A DNA stretch of 64,000 nt from Saccharococcus thermophilus (GTDB taxonomy: Bacteria; Bacillota; Bacilli; Bacillales; Anoxybacillaceae), in assembly GCF_011761475.1 (NCBI RefSeq), contig NZ_JAASRS010000001.1, forward strand, positions 1,736,001 through 1,800,000. Reading direction: 5' to 3'. The position numbers and the translations under genes were made by a program. Within the stretch, counting starts at the first letter, position 1; the number at the start of each line of letters is the position of its first letter. Of the stretch, positions 36,568 through 45,392 are shown piece by piece. Below the pieces are notes generated by a model. That model saw only the letters and a list, made by a program, of their open reading frames with translations, ran no database searches and had not been told where the DNA came from.

Positions 36568-39500
36568 TCACACGAAGCCATAAGGTTTTAATTTATGTAT
36601 CATTCTTTCAATCGTTATATCAGCAATTTTTTCAGCTTGTGCTTTATCGAGAGTACCATTTACGGAAAATTGGAATATTGGGGATAGATTGATTTCGTTA
36701 TGTACAGTAGAATTTGTTTGAGAATTTCCACCCATTAATAACCCTAAAGAACCCCTTTGGGTTGAAAGTGAAAAGCTCAATGTATTAGGAATAGCAAAAA
36801 CTTTATTGGCTAAGTTATTTGATGCCTTTTCAACTAAATTAGATTGTGAGTTCATTCCGATTGCCAAACCTTCGCTAATAAAATTACCCACTTCCATCAT
36901 GACACGGGAAGGGGACTTGATTTTGAGTGCGTCTTTTATCGTTTTTGAAACAACATTGGCGATTTCTTTTGCTTGTGTTTGAAGTGACCCCGTCATGGAC
37001 TTCATGCCATCAATCAAACCTTGAATGGTATCCGTACCAATTGTTTTCATTGACGTTTTCCAGTCTTTGAGACCCGTTTGTGTGCCGGTTTTGATTTCTT
37101 GGATTTTCTTAATCCATTCAGCCTTATATTGCTCTAGTTCTTTTGCTGTTTCTTTTCGCAATTCCTGAATTTTGTTTTGTGTTTCAATTTTTAGCCCTTC
37201 TAACTCTTTTGTTGCTTCATCTTTAGCTAATTCGTGTTTTTCTTTCCAAAGTTTTGCATATTCCTGCAATTGTGAATCGGATAATGTGGTTAATGCTTGA
37301 ATTTCAGCATATGCTTTAGGTCCCAAATCTTGTAGTTCTTCGATTAATCCTTTGTCAAGCCCACGGCTGACTAATATTTGAATGTTTCTTTGCCATTCTT
37401 CAAAAGCCTTCACTTGATTTTCAAGGTTTTTAAGCAATTGTTCCCCTGTCACGTCTGATTCTGTTTTGATTTCATCAAACAAACCCGCAAAACTATACAA
37501 CGATTTTGTCCGTTCCTCAACCGCGCGATTATATTCGTCTGTTAGTTGCTTCTCACTTTCCGCCAATCTCTTGTTTGCTTCTTCGATTTTAGAAACATAT
37601 TCATCATTGATTTGTGCAATTTGGTCACTGATTTCTTTCTTGACTCTATATATTTCTTTCTCCCAATAAATTCGTTCCTCTGTTCCTTGTTTGTATCGTT
37701 TTGCAACCGTATTAAGCGACTCTAGTTCTTGCATTAGCGAAAGCTGGTTGTAGTATTTCTTTTCTTCGAACCAGCGTTTTTCATTTTCGAAATTGCGTTT
37801 TGTGATTTCGTCTTTCACACGAGCATATTCTTTTTCGGCTTCCATGCGCTCTTTGGTACCTTTTTTGAACTGTTTAGCGAGATTGTTCCACCACTGTAAT
37901 TCTTGCTCAAGGGAAACATTACGGATTTGCTTTTGATACTCGATGGCTTGTTTCCCTTGTTCAAAAGTTTTCCTAGCGATTTCCGCTGTTTTCTTAGCCT
38001 GTTCATCTTGAACCTTTTTGATTTCTAAATTGATCTTACGAATTTGGTCAGATGTTTTGGCGTATTCTTTTGAAATTGCACGCAGTTTAGAGACATACTG
38101 ACTTTCATCAATTTTTCCGATTTTAAAGTTGTACTGAGCCGCTTTAAACTGCTCTTCAAACGCTTTTTTCGCCGATTCTGCTACCTTTTTCGCCGATTTT
38201 TCAACGTCTTTCTTTTTCGATTCAATACCTTTTGCAAAACCGATGGTTGTCCATTGTCCGACTTCCATCATTACTCTTGATGGAGAGCGAATGCCGAGAA
38301 TTTTCTTCGCCCATGCTGGAATATTTCTTGCAATTTCTTCGACCCTTTTCTTAATTGATCCAACCATTGAACTGATTCCGTTAATAAGACCTTGTATGAT
38401 GTCTTTCCCGATAGAAAACAAATTAATCCCTTTTAAGAAACTCACAGCGCTATTCCACATGCTTGTTATTATCGATTTGATACCGCTCATGATGGAAGAA
38501 ACAGCGCTTTTCATAGAGGAAAATGCGCTACTTACCGCTGATTTTGCTGTGTTTACCGCTGTTGAAATAGACGATTTGATTCCATTCCAAACGGATAAAG
38601 CAGTTGATTTGATGCTATTGAAAATACTTGATACATTTGATTTTACTGAGTTAAAGACTGAGGAAACAATGCTGGAAATACTATGTATTGTAGAAGAAAT
38701 TGATGATTTAATTCCATTCCAAATATTGCTCACTGTAGTTTTTATCGAATTAAGAGTGTTGGAAATAGCATTTTTAATATTGTTCCAAATGCTTTGGATA
38801 TTTGAGCTTATGCCATTAAGAGTTGTAGAAATTGTACTTTTTATACTGTTCCATATTGTACTAACTAACGTTTTAATCCCATTCCAAACGGTTGAAAAGA
38901 TGTTCTTTACAATCTCAAGCGATGCTTTGATGATATTTTGAATTCCGTTTGTGGCGTTTTTAATGAATCCACCTATTGTATCCCAAACACCTTTTGCGAT
39001 ATTTTTTATGCCTTCCCATGCACCCTTCCAGTCACCGGAAATGAGGGAAAGAACGGTTTTGATAACGCCACGCAAAATTTCAAGCAGTCCTTTAATTGTT
39101 TGAGATGCTGCTTCCCACGCTACTTTTGCTGTTGCGGAAATTTCATCACCGTATTGCTTCCAAATGTTTTTTCCGAATGTAATAAAATCGGAAATGATTT
39201 GTTTTATAATTCCGATGTTTTGGGTAATAGATGAGGTGACTTGTGGCGGAAGAATTTCTTGAATAACACCTTTCCAACCAGCGTTCTTGAAGGCATCTGA
39301 AATGCGGTTTACGAAATCGATGATAGTCGGAAGGAATGATTTTATTCTCTCGAATAGGTCACTTGTCAGCATTGCAGTGAAGGATTTAAGATTGTCCTTT
39401 AGCGTTGACATCAAACCGTTGAACGTTTGCGATTGTTTCTGCATTGCTCCGCCAAAACGCTCTCCCATACCTTTGACAAGCGCTGGAATTACATCTTTCG

Positions 39501-40131
39501 CCATGAGCTTGCCTTGTTGGGACATTTGCATTAGCTCAGGGATTGATTTATGCATTGTTTTTGAAAGAATTTCCCATGCAGGGATTCCTCGCTCCGCCAG
39601 TTGGTTCATTTCTTCTGCTGACGCTTTTCCTTTTGCACTCATCTGAAAGAGTGCCATTGAGACACCCTCAAGTTCTTCCTGTCCTCCACCAACTGCAGAA
39701 ACAGCATCACCGACTGCAATCAATGTTTCTTTGCGTTTTTCTCCTTCAAATCCAGCCATATTAAGAAGCTTTGCCGACTTGTCCAATCCTTCAAATTCGA
39801 ATGGCGTTTTTGCCCCCAATTGGACGAGATCGTTTATTGTTTTCTTTGCCTCATCAGCACTACCAAGCAAAGTAGTCCACGCAATTTGCGATTGCTCCAT
39901 CATTGCATTGAAGTCAATTCCTGTTTTCGCTGCCATCGTTCCAACGGCCGCGATGGATGCACCAAGTCCTGCAATTGTACCAGTTGCAAGTGCGCCCAAT
40001 CGGCTTCCCCATCTTCCTGCTCCTGACTCAAAATTTCGTATATCTCTTTCCGCAGCACTCATTTTCGATGTAAATTTCGAATCATCAAGCACTATTTCAG
40101 CTTTATAGGTTCCTAGATCAACTGTTGCCAT
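36568..40131 (-). CDS. Phage tail tape-measure protein
   Basis: A 1187-residue protein that sets tail length and takes part in DNA ejection. The N-terminal TP901-type core is present (MAAKTGIDFNAMMEQSQIAW, LGAKTPFEFEGLDKSA, GQEELEGVSMAL). The centre has an 11-residue-like repeat rich in W/N/I/S (WNGIKSSISS, WNSIKSTIST), followed by two copies of the segment LGIRSPSRVMMEVG / LKIKSPSRVMMEVG separated by a long coiled coil. At roughly 0.15 nm per residue the tail would be near 180 nm (inference). Confidence 0.95.
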   Translation of the reverse strand: MATVDLGTYKAEIVLDDSKFTSKMSAAERDIRNFESGAGRWGSRLGALATGTIAGLGASIAAVGTMAAKTGIDFNAMMEQSQIAWTTLLGSADEAKKTINDLVQLGAKTPFEFEGLDKSAKLLNMAGFEGEKRKETLIAVGDAVSAVGGGQEELEGVSMALFQMSAKGKASAEEMNQLAERGIPAWEILSKTMHKSIPELMQMSQQGKLMAKDVIPALVKGMGERFGGAMQKQSQTFNGLMSTLKDNLKSFTAMLTSDLFERIKSFLPTIIDFVNRISDAFKNAGWKGVIQEILPPQVTSSITQNIGIIKQIISDFITFGKNIWKQYGDEISATAKVAWEAASQTIKGLLEILRGVIKTVLSLISGDWKGAWEGIKNIAKGVWDTIGGFIKNATNGIQNIIKASLEIVKNIFSTVWNGIKTLVSTIWNSIKSTISTTLNGISSNIQSIWNNIKNAISNTLNSIKTTVSNIWNGIKSSISSTIHSISSIVSSVFNSVKSNVSSIFNSIKSTALSVWNGIKSSISTAVNTAKSAVSSAFSSMKSAVSSIMSGIKSIITSMWNSAVSFLKGINLFSIGKDIIQGLINGISSMVGSIKKRVEEIARNIPAWAKKILGIRSPSRVMMEVGQWTTIGFAKGIESKKKDVEKSAKKVAESAKKAFEEQFKAAQYNFKIGKIDESQYVSKLRAISKEYAKTSDQIRKINLEIKKVQDEQAKKTAEIARKTFEQGKQAIEYQKQIRNVSLEQELQWWNNLAKQFKKGTKERMEAEKEYARVKDEITKRNFENEKRWFEEKKYYNQLSLMQELESLNTVAKRYKQGTEERIYWEKEIYRVKKEISDQIAQINDEYVSKIEEANKRLAESEKQLTDEYNRAVEERTKSLYSFAGLFDEIKTESDVTGEQLLKNLENQVKAFEEWQRNIQILVSRGLDKGLIEELQDLGPKAYAEIQALTTLSDSQLQEYAKLWKEKHELAKDEATKELEGLKIETQNKIQELRKETAKELEQYKAEWIKKIQEIKTGTQTGLKDWKTSMKTIGTDTIQGLIDGMKSMTGSLQTQAKEIANVVSKTIKDALKIKSPSRVMMEVGNFISEGLAIGMNSQSNLVEKASNNLANKVFAIPNTLSFSLSTQRGSLGLLMGGNSQTNSTVHNEINLSPIFQFSVNGTLDKAQAEKIADITIERMIHKLKPYGFV

Positions 40132-40415
40132 CAGTTATCACCTGCCTTCTTATAGCCGGATACCTTACGAAGTTTGTTAAAATCTGGTGTTGTCTGTTTC
40201 AATCGCTCCACTTTTTCGAGATATTCTCGTCCCTCTGGCGTACTCATAAGGTCAAACATTTGATAATGCTTCAGATAAGACAAAAAAATCGCATACGGAA
40301 GGTTCATAATTTCCGCATGCGACATTCGAGTTTTCATATTGAGATATGCTATTTTCTCCATGAACTCAATTCCATCGCTTCCTTTTCTCTCTTCCCCCGG
40401 AAGCGATGGCATCAT
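40131..40415 (-). CDS. Tail assembly chaperone, frameshifted C-terminal part (GT type)
   Basis: A 94-codon frame, -1 relative to the gene before it. It has no usable ribosome site of its own and is almost certainly made only as an extension of the 105-residue chaperone through the slippery site at 40418-40424. Content is helical (KIAYLNMKTRMSHAEIMN). In lambda-like phages G and GT fold and load the tape measure. It overlaps the tape-measure start by 1 bp. Confidence 0.85.
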   Translation of the reverse strand: MMPSLPGEERKGSDGIEFMEKIAYLNMKTRMSHAEIMNLPYAIFLSYLKHYQMFDLMSTPEGREYLEKVERLKQTTPDFNKLRKVSGYKKAGDN

Positions 40416-40732
40416 CAGTTTGGGTTAGTGTTAATCTCCGTCATTTTTTGTTGATATACTTCAACTACTTTTTTCATCTGTACAGGTGAAAATTTTTCAA
40501 GTACTTCATCAATTGTAACTTTCCGTTCGCCTTGAGAAAGGAGCAAAGATACCATTTCTGCAAGAAGGTGAATTTGTTCTTCTGCATTTTTTGCTTTTTT
40601 CACTTTGTTTTCAATAGCAACCATTTGTAAAACAAGTTGGGTAGATGGTGACGAAGGTGTTTCGAAAACTTCACCACCAATTTTGAATTGAATCGGTTCA
40701 GAAACGAGTAAATCTAAATCAATAATGTTCAT
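40415..40732 (-). CDS. Tail assembly chaperone (G type)
   Basis: A 105-residue protein starting MNIIDLDLLVSEPIQFKIGG, a typical tail-chaperone fold with short beta strands followed by helices. It lies between the major tail protein and the tape measure, the usual place. Its end ...INTNPN-stop contains the frameshift heptamer CCCAAAC, so both the short protein and the fusion are expected. Confidence 0.88.
   Translation of the reverse strand: MNIIDLDLLVSEPIQFKIGGEVFETPSSPSTQLVLQMVAIENKVKKAKNAEEQIHLLAEMVSLLLSQGERKVTIDEVLEKFSPVQMKKVVEVYQQKMTEINTNPN
40418..40424 (-). promoter_or_regulatory. Programmed -1 ribosomal frameshift site
   Basis: CCCAAAC in the correct zero-frame phasing (C CCA AAC), directly before the TGA of the first chaperone. 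Slipping back one base continues in the downstream frame as ...L-MMPSLPGEE. This is the X XXY YYZ heptamer used in many tail-chaperone genes. Confidence 0.88.
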
Positions 40733-40766
40733 ATATTTTCAACCTCCTATTTTTTCGTCAGACATA

Positions 40767-40800
40767 AAAAAGGAAGGGAATATAATACTCCCTTCCTTAT
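40767..40800 (-). terminator. Terminator or attenuator between major tail protein and chaperone genes
   Basis: AAGGAAGGGA pairs with TCCCTTCCTT, followed by TTTTTA on the minus strand. It would lower expression of the tail-assembly genes relative to the abundant tail tube protein. Confidence 0.85.
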
Positions 40801-40808
40801 AGAAAGAA

Positions 40809-41348
40809 TTAAATTTCCTCGATAATTTCAACAAGGTTGCCATCATTTCTTCCTGTAACTGCCAACGCCTTAAACTCAGCATCAAGTACGACTTCTTTTT
40901 CAGGATCAAAAGTAATTTCAAATCCTGATTGAGCTTGCGCACGGAAGATGTTTACTGTTAATGTTTTACCATCCGGTTTTGTATGTACAAAACGAAGGTA
41001 GTTAACAGGTACATTTTTAAGTCCACCAATACCAATGCGTCTTGTACCAGCTGTTGTATCTTCAGAATAACTTGCGGCACTTAATTTCGATAAATTCTCA
41101 AGATTCCACGTCAAAATTCCTGATTTGAACGTTACTTCTTCTTTTGTTAGAAAACTCATTATGGTTCCTCTATTGGCACTTTCCACGTCATGAAACGTTG
41201 GTTTATACGTCAATGTGGCTCCGCCCGAAATAGCTCCAACGTTTACAAGTGCAGTTTGAATTTCTTGCTCTGTAGCGTTTGGATCAACTTGACCTAAGAA
41301 AAGATCACCCGAACCTAGAAGAATCGTATTTTCTTGTACAGTTGCCAT
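40809..41348 (-). CDS. Major tail tube protein
   Basis: A 179-residue protein, mostly beta-strand (GAISGGATLTYKPTFHDV, FKSGILTWNLENLS, LRFVHTKPDGKTLTVNIFRA). Position between the tail terminator and the chaperones, plus length, identify it as the tail tube subunit of a siphovirus. A terminator after it suggests high expression. Confidence 0.87.
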   Translation of the reverse strand: MATVQENTILLGSGDLFLGQVDPNATEQEIQTALVNVGAISGGATLTYKPTFHDVESANRGTIMSFLTKEEVTFKSGILTWNLENLSKLSAASYSEDTTAGTRRIGIGGLKNVPVNYLRFVHTKPDGKTLTVNIFRAQAQSGFEITFDPEKEVVLDAEFKALAVTGRNDGNLVEIIEEI

Positions 41349-41349
41349 A

Positions 41350-41751
41350 TTAAATCATCTCCTTTACTTTTATATGAAAAATAAGCAATTGCTCATATAC
41401 GTTTAAATCATCAACATACAAAACGCCACCGCCAATGTGTTTTGCGTAGTATATCGCTACATCATTGACAGTGAATGGCTTATCTTTTGCACGAAAATGC
41501 AATAAATCTATCACTCTTTTAGCGATTTTCTCCATCTCAACTACATTTTTAGAGACGATGCGAATATCGCATCTGTATGTATCGACTTCTCCTGCTTCAT
41601 ATGGTGAAATCTCGAATACAATGTATGGATAATCTTCACGATTGTTCGGAATCATTGCAGAAATGCGCTTGTTTTTTGGTGTATAACCAACAAGCGAAAC
41701 TAATTGTTCATCAGACACAAGAAGGGAATGAATGATTTGTGAAATCGTCAT
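41350..41751 (-). CDS. Tail terminator / completion protein
   Basis: A 133-residue protein (IHSLLVSDEQLVSLVGY..., PYIVFEISPYEAGEVDTYRCDIRI) of the DUF3168-like tail-terminator type that caps the tail tube. It overlaps the HK97-gp10-like gene by 4 bp. Confidence 0.78.
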   Translation of the reverse strand: MTISQIIHSLLVSDEQLVSLVGYTPKNKRISAMIPNNREDYPYIVFEISPYEAGEVDTYRCDIRIVSKNVVEMEKIAKRVIDLLHFRAKDKPFTVNDVAIYYAKHIGGGVLYVDDLNVYEQLLIFHIKVKEMI

Positions 41752-42071
41752 TGAACATTCATTCCCTTCTCGATAATTTCTTTGATTTTATCCTTGTTTT
41801 CCTCAATTGCAGGGCGCAAATATGGCTGCGGTTTGATATTCTTACTCGCCACGCCAAATTCGACATACGGAGCGTATTCAACATTTGTGCCGATATACGC
41901 TTTTGATTGTGTTTCACTGTTTTCGGTTTGATGTGTGATTGATCTTCGCAAATGTCCTGTATCCACTGGTGCACGAAGTTTTGCTTCTGCTTCCACAAAA
42001 ACAGCAATTTGCTGTATTGTTTTCTCACGTCTTTCCCTCATTTTTTGAATTTCTTCTTGAAAGCGACTCAT
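41748..42071 (-). CDS. HK97 gp10-like tail-component protein
   Basis: A 107-residue protein with the HK97-gp10 signature: KLRAPVDTGHLRRSIT, YIGTNVEYAPYVEFG and PQPYLRPAIEEN. It acts at the head-tail joint. Its stop/start overlap on both sides shows tight operon structure. Confidence 0.92.
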   Translation of the reverse strand: MSRFQEEIQKMRERREKTIQQIAVFVEAEAKLRAPVDTGHLRRSITHQTENSETQSKAYIGTNVEYAPYVEFGVASKNIKPQPYLRPAIEENKDKIKEIIEKGMNVQ

Positions 42072-42388
42072 TAAGCATCATCCTTTTTAATTAGCACTTC
42101 ATAGTGACGGTCAAAATCCATTACGCCAGTGATTGTGTAATTTTTATCCTTATACTCGATTTTTTCACCGAGTTTTAAGCGTTCATCCGGCTTTGTGAAA
42201 AGTCTATATTGTACATCGACTATAATTCCGTAACGATTTTCAGCTAATTTTGATGAATAAGGTTCAATTTCGCATTGAATAGGGATTTTTGCAGGAATCG
42301 TTTCATAAATCGGCTCTCCGAAGTCATTCCAGCCAACTAATACTTCTTCTCCTTCACCGTGAAGATACACTGTTTTTGTTAGTCTCAT
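42071..42388 (-). CDS. Head closure / stopper protein (SPP1 gp16-like)
   Basis: A 105-residue beta-rich protein (TVYLHGEGEEVLVGWNDFGE, KIEYKDKNYTITGVMDF). Place and length match the head-closure proteins that seal the connector after DNA packaging. Family recognition is mainly by position. Confidence 0.78.
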   Translation of the reverse strand: MRLTKTVYLHGEGEEVLVGWNDFGEPIYETIPAKIPIQCEIEPYSSKLAENRYGIIVDVQYRLFTKPDERLKLGEKIEYKDKNYTITGVMDFDRHYEVLIKKDDA

Positions 42389-42684
42389 ACGACTTTCACC
42401 CTTCGATACCGATTCAATTGAGCGAGAATATCATCGGGCAAGGATTCACGATACGTTTCGGAAAGAGAGCCTTTTGATTCGCTTTTCACATTTTCTACAC
42501 CGTTCATTCGATAACGATAAACGGCAATATCTTCAATCACTTCATCGAGTTCAACAGGAATTTCATCGATATTGCAATAATTTTTCACGAACTTTTCTGC
42601 ACGAGAAAGGTATAGATTGAGCAAGGAATCTTGAGAAGTATCAAAAATGCCTAGCAATGTTTTTACATTTTCTAATGAAGCCAT
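42385..42684 (-). CDS. Head-tail connector protein (gp6/gp15-like)
   Basis: A 99-residue helical protein starting MASLENVKTLLGIFD, then LYLSRAEKFVKNYCN and VIEDIAVYRYRMNG. This is the usual pattern of the phage connector/DNA-packaging gp6 family, which forms the ring under the portal. It overlaps the next gene by 4 bp. Confidence 0.87.
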   Translation of the reverse strand: MASLENVKTLLGIFDTSQDSLLNLYLSRAEKFVKNYCNIDEIPVELDEVIEDIAVYRYRMNGVENVKSESKGSLSETYRESLPDDILAQLNRYRRVKVV

Positions 42685-42688
42685 CTAA

Positions 42689-42844
42689 TCACCCCTTTTT
42701 AGCCGGGGATTTCTTAGAAGTTTGCTTTGATTGCTCTTTTTCTTCTTTAACTTCCTCATAATCATCATCATTATGAAGCCGTTTAATGTGGTCTTCGTCT
42801 ACAATTTCCCAAACAAGACCTGTTTTCTTGTTACGAAATAGCAA
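42689..42844 (-). CDS. Small capsid-region protein, unknown
   Basis: 51 residues from a TTG start with GAGGTGATG upstream: MLFRNKKTGLVWEIVDEDHI..., ending in a Lys-rich tail (KSPAKKG). Small proteins of this kind lie between capsid and connector genes in many siphoviruses of Gram-positives; function unknown. It ends 4 bp before the connector gene. Confidence 0.72.
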   Translation of the reverse strand: MLFRNKKTGLVWEIVDEDHIKRLHNDDDYEEVKEEKEQSKQTSKKSPAKKG

Positions 42845-42868
42845 AACTCATCACCTCATTTCAAAATA

Positions 42869-42898
42869 AAAAACGAGCAGGAAAGTCCTGCCCGTCAA
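42869..42898 (-). terminator. Terminator after the major capsid gene
   Basis: GGGCAGGA pairs with TCCTGCTC, then TTTTTTATTTT on the minus strand. It lies between the capsid gene and the connector genes. Confidence 0.87.
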
Positions 42899-42909
42899 AG
42901 GAGTATGTA

Positions 42910-43722
42910 TTAAGCAATTGTAGCAGTAAGTACTGCTAATGCCTCTGGACGAAGCACAGTAGCACCATAAACAGCCAACCCACGTACACCATCGCTAAAC
43001 GAATCTTGCAAACGCATTGCTTCAACGTTATCAATTTGCTTTCCGTATCCGATTGCAGATTGATGGAGTGCTAGGATTTTATACTTACCACTTACATTTG
43101 CAATTTCTTCAGATACGACAACTTGCATACCATTAATTTTTTGTCCTTCCACAACACCATTTTCAAGAACTGTCGGATTTGCAGTGAAGCGAGCATCTTT
43201 AGACAATAATCCGAGAACTTGAGCATTCACAACAACGAAACGGTTTGTCATAGGCACTTTTTTGTTGGAAAGTTTTGTCCCTAAATCGACGATGTAATCA
43301 TATACATTCGTTTTATCTAATGTAACTGGAGTTGTATCATCACCAATAGTGTTGCCTACTTGAACATCAGTGTAGAAAGAAAGAACGTATTTATCGATTG
43401 TTTCTTGAAGCGTTGCGGCTGCTTCTGCTGTGTGAGCGTCAACAAGATCACCTGCGGCTTGTGCTTTGTCTACATCATCAACAGTGAAGGCAAAATATTT
43501 TTTCTGATCGAGATTTAATTCAACTGGTGTAGTGTTGACTTCATCCCACGTAATTGTTCCAGTGTAATCTTTTACCGTTACTGCGCCAACACGGTTGAAA
43601 ATAACTTTGTTTCCTTTGATTTCAGTCGGTTTTGTTGCAATTACCTCCGCAACGGAAGTTTTGTGGAAGTTAGCTAATAAACGAGCTTCCCAAATAGATG
43701 GAATGAAAGATTGTACTGACAT
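42910..43722 (-). CDS. Major capsid protein
   Basis: A 270-residue coat protein: SFIPSIWEARLLANFHKTSV at the start, IDKYVLSFYTDVQVG, RFVVVNAQVLGLLSKDARF, GLAVYGATVLRPEAL at the end. This pattern belongs to the P22-coat/HK97-fold group used by Gram-positive siphoviruses. It follows the scaffold gene and has terminators on both sides, as expected for the most expressed virion gene. Confidence 0.92.
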   Translation of the reverse strand: MSVQSFIPSIWEARLLANFHKTSVAEVIATKPTEIKGNKVIFNRVGAVTVKDYTGTITWDEVNTTPVELNLDQKKYFAFTVDDVDKAQAAGDLVDAHTAEAAATLQETIDKYVLSFYTDVQVGNTIGDDTTPVTLDKTNVYDYIVDLGTKLSNKKVPMTNRFVVVNAQVLGLLSKDARFTANPTVLENGVVEGQKINGMQVVVSEEIANVSGKYKILALHQSAIGYGKQIDNVEAMRLQDSFSDGVRGLAVYGATVLRPEALAVLTATIA

Positions 43723-43771
43723 TTAACATCATCCTTTCTGATTTTTTAAATTTTTTAATGGAAAATAAAAA

Positions 43772-43794
43772 GAACTTGCATTTGCAAGTCCTTG
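43772..43794 (-). terminator. Hairpin between scaffold and capsid genes
   Basis: GACTTGCA and TGCAAGTTC pair around AA, followed by TTTTTATTTT. Probably an attenuator or processing site, since capsid must still be expressed. Confidence 0.75.
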
Positions 43795-43800
43795 AATAAA

Positions 43801-44418
43801 CTAGATATTTTTTAATTGATCCTTAATTAAATCCCAATTTTTCTGAATTTCTTCTGGTGTCATCGCCAGAAGTTGTTCGCGGGTAAATGTTTGAGTTTTG
43901 ACATTTGAATCTTTCGGGTTCACACCGTTTGTTTTGAGTTTTTCTTCGACAAGTGCTTGAAGATTTTGTGTCCACACTTCCTCAAATGTAGCAAGATTTT
44001 GAAGTGTAGACTCCTCGTCTTGACCAATTAGAAAATCAATGAGTTGAACTGGAAGCTTTTTCTCTGTTGCAAGCGTGAGTGCTTTATTTTTCAATGCTTC
44101 ACGCAGTTTTTCTTGTTCCATTTGTTGAATTTTCGCTTCCAATTCTTTCAATTTCACATCTTTTGGATCAGCTTCAGGGAAACGTTTTTTAATTTCTTCG
44201 TCAATCAGTTTTTGAAGATTATTACGTTTCCAAGTTTCAAGCCCTTTCGAAAAATGCTTGTCTTTTTCGGAATCGAAGAATTTCTTCAACTCTTCATTTT
44301 CCGTAAGCATTTGTTGCACCTCTTGCACGCTAATTTGTTTTAAGCCCGCAAGATATGCCTTTACTTCCTCATTATCTTTGTTTTGCTCAAAAAACTTTTT
44401 AACATCTTCTAAATTCAT
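43801..44418 (-). CDS. Capsid scaffolding protein
   Basis: A 205-residue, highly charged, helical protein with a coiled coil (KLKELEAKIQQMEQEKLREALKNK) and low complexity, directly before the capsid gene. This is the gp20/DUF4355-like scaffold that guides procapsid assembly and is then removed. Confidence 0.88.
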   Translation of the reverse strand: MNLEDVKKFFEQNKDNEEVKAYLAGLKQISVQEVQQMLTENEELKKFFDSEKDKHFSKGLETWKRNNLQKLIDEEIKKRFPEADPKDVKLKELEAKIQQMEQEKLREALKNKALTLATEKKLPVQLIDFLIGQDEESTLQNLATFEEVWTQNLQALVEEKLKTNGVNPKDSNVKTQTFTREQLLAMTPEEIQKNWDLIKDQLKNI

Positions 44419-44521
44419 GAAAATTACCTCCTTTGCCCTTCTAACACCGATAGTCCTAGAAGTGCAGTATTTTTATTTTTCGATTGTTCTTTAACGTCTG
44501 CAATCGAGAAAAAGACAATAT

Positions 44522-44543
44522 AAAAAGCCACCATTTAAGGTGA
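44522..44543 (-). terminator. Terminator after the MuF-like gene
   Basis: CACC-TTAAA-TGGTG stem followed by GCTTTTTA on the minus strand, overlapping the end of the gene. Confidence 0.7.
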
Positions 44544-45392
44544 CTGAATTCCCTTACTTTTAGCCCATTCATCATAACTTTGATATTCAATGACTTGCTT
44601 CGTTTCATTGTCTTTTCGTTTAGAAGGTGTATAATCATCAACAACACCAATAAAACAGCAGCGACAATTAGGATGTTTCGGTGGAGTTGGCTTTGTTTCA
44701 TCGTCAAGATTAAATTGTTTTCCATCGAGATGAGCGCATTGCTCACACGTATTTCCTTCGAGAGTTGCAACCCATTGCACTTTCTGAACGACACCGCTAT
44801 CTCGATAGATTTTTTCTTGTGCTGATGAAATGATGCGAGCTGTCTCTGTTCGAATCAGTCGTTGGGATTGATATGCTTTAGAATTAAATTGCTGATCGAT
44901 TCGTTTTGCAATTTTATCAATACTTTCACCTTGTTGAATGCCTAGATAAAGTTCAGTTCTTAAAGCCTTTACAAGTGCATTCGTGTTGTCCCATATGCGC
45001 TCACTGAATGGAATGCCACTCCAGTTAAAATTAACAATCTCATCAATCACTTCTTTTCGCAGCAATGAAAATGAAATAGCCACTCCAATATTTTTTTCAA
45101 TCTCATATGCTGTACGATAATACGCATAAGCAAAAACAGTCGCAAGAATAGATGTTACTATTGCGACTTCAGAAACGGCGATATTTCTGACTTCTTCTTG
45201 CATTTGTCGTTCAATTTTCGGAATGTCAGAAACGTTTACTTTGCCATCATTTCCGTATCGCATGAACAATTCGGCAACTAATTGTTTAATATTGTCACGA
45301 TGTTTTCGATACAGTTTTAAAACTTCACGATGTTCCTTTTCTGAAAGGTTGAAGAATTCATCAACCATCTTTAAAAATTCTTTTTCATCCAT
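44535..45392 (-). CDS. Minor head protein (SPP1 gp7 / MuF family)
   Basis: A 285-residue protein. The C-terminal MuF domain is clear: RLIRTETARIISSAQEKIY, EGNTCEQCAHLDGK, PPKHPNCRCCF, with the zinc-like Cys/His cluster. SPP1 gp7 binds the portal and enters the capsid in few copies. I chose the ATG at 45392 (MDEKEFLK) with AGGTG upstream; it overlaps the portal stop by 8 bp. Confidence 0.92.
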   Translation of the reverse strand: MDEKEFLKMVDEFFNLSEKEHREVLKLYRKHRDNIKQLVAELFMRYGNDGKVNVSDIPKIERQMQEEVRNIAVSEVAIVTSILATVFAYAYYRTAYEIEKNIGVAISFSLLRKEVIDEIVNFNWSGIPFSERIWDNTNALVKALRTELYLGIQQGESIDKIAKRIDQQFNSKAYQSQRLIRTETARIISSAQEKIYRDSGVVQKVQWVATLEGNTCEQCAHLDGKQFNLDDETKPTPPKHPNCRCCFIGVVDDYTPSKRKDNETKQVIEYQSYDEWAKSKGIQSP

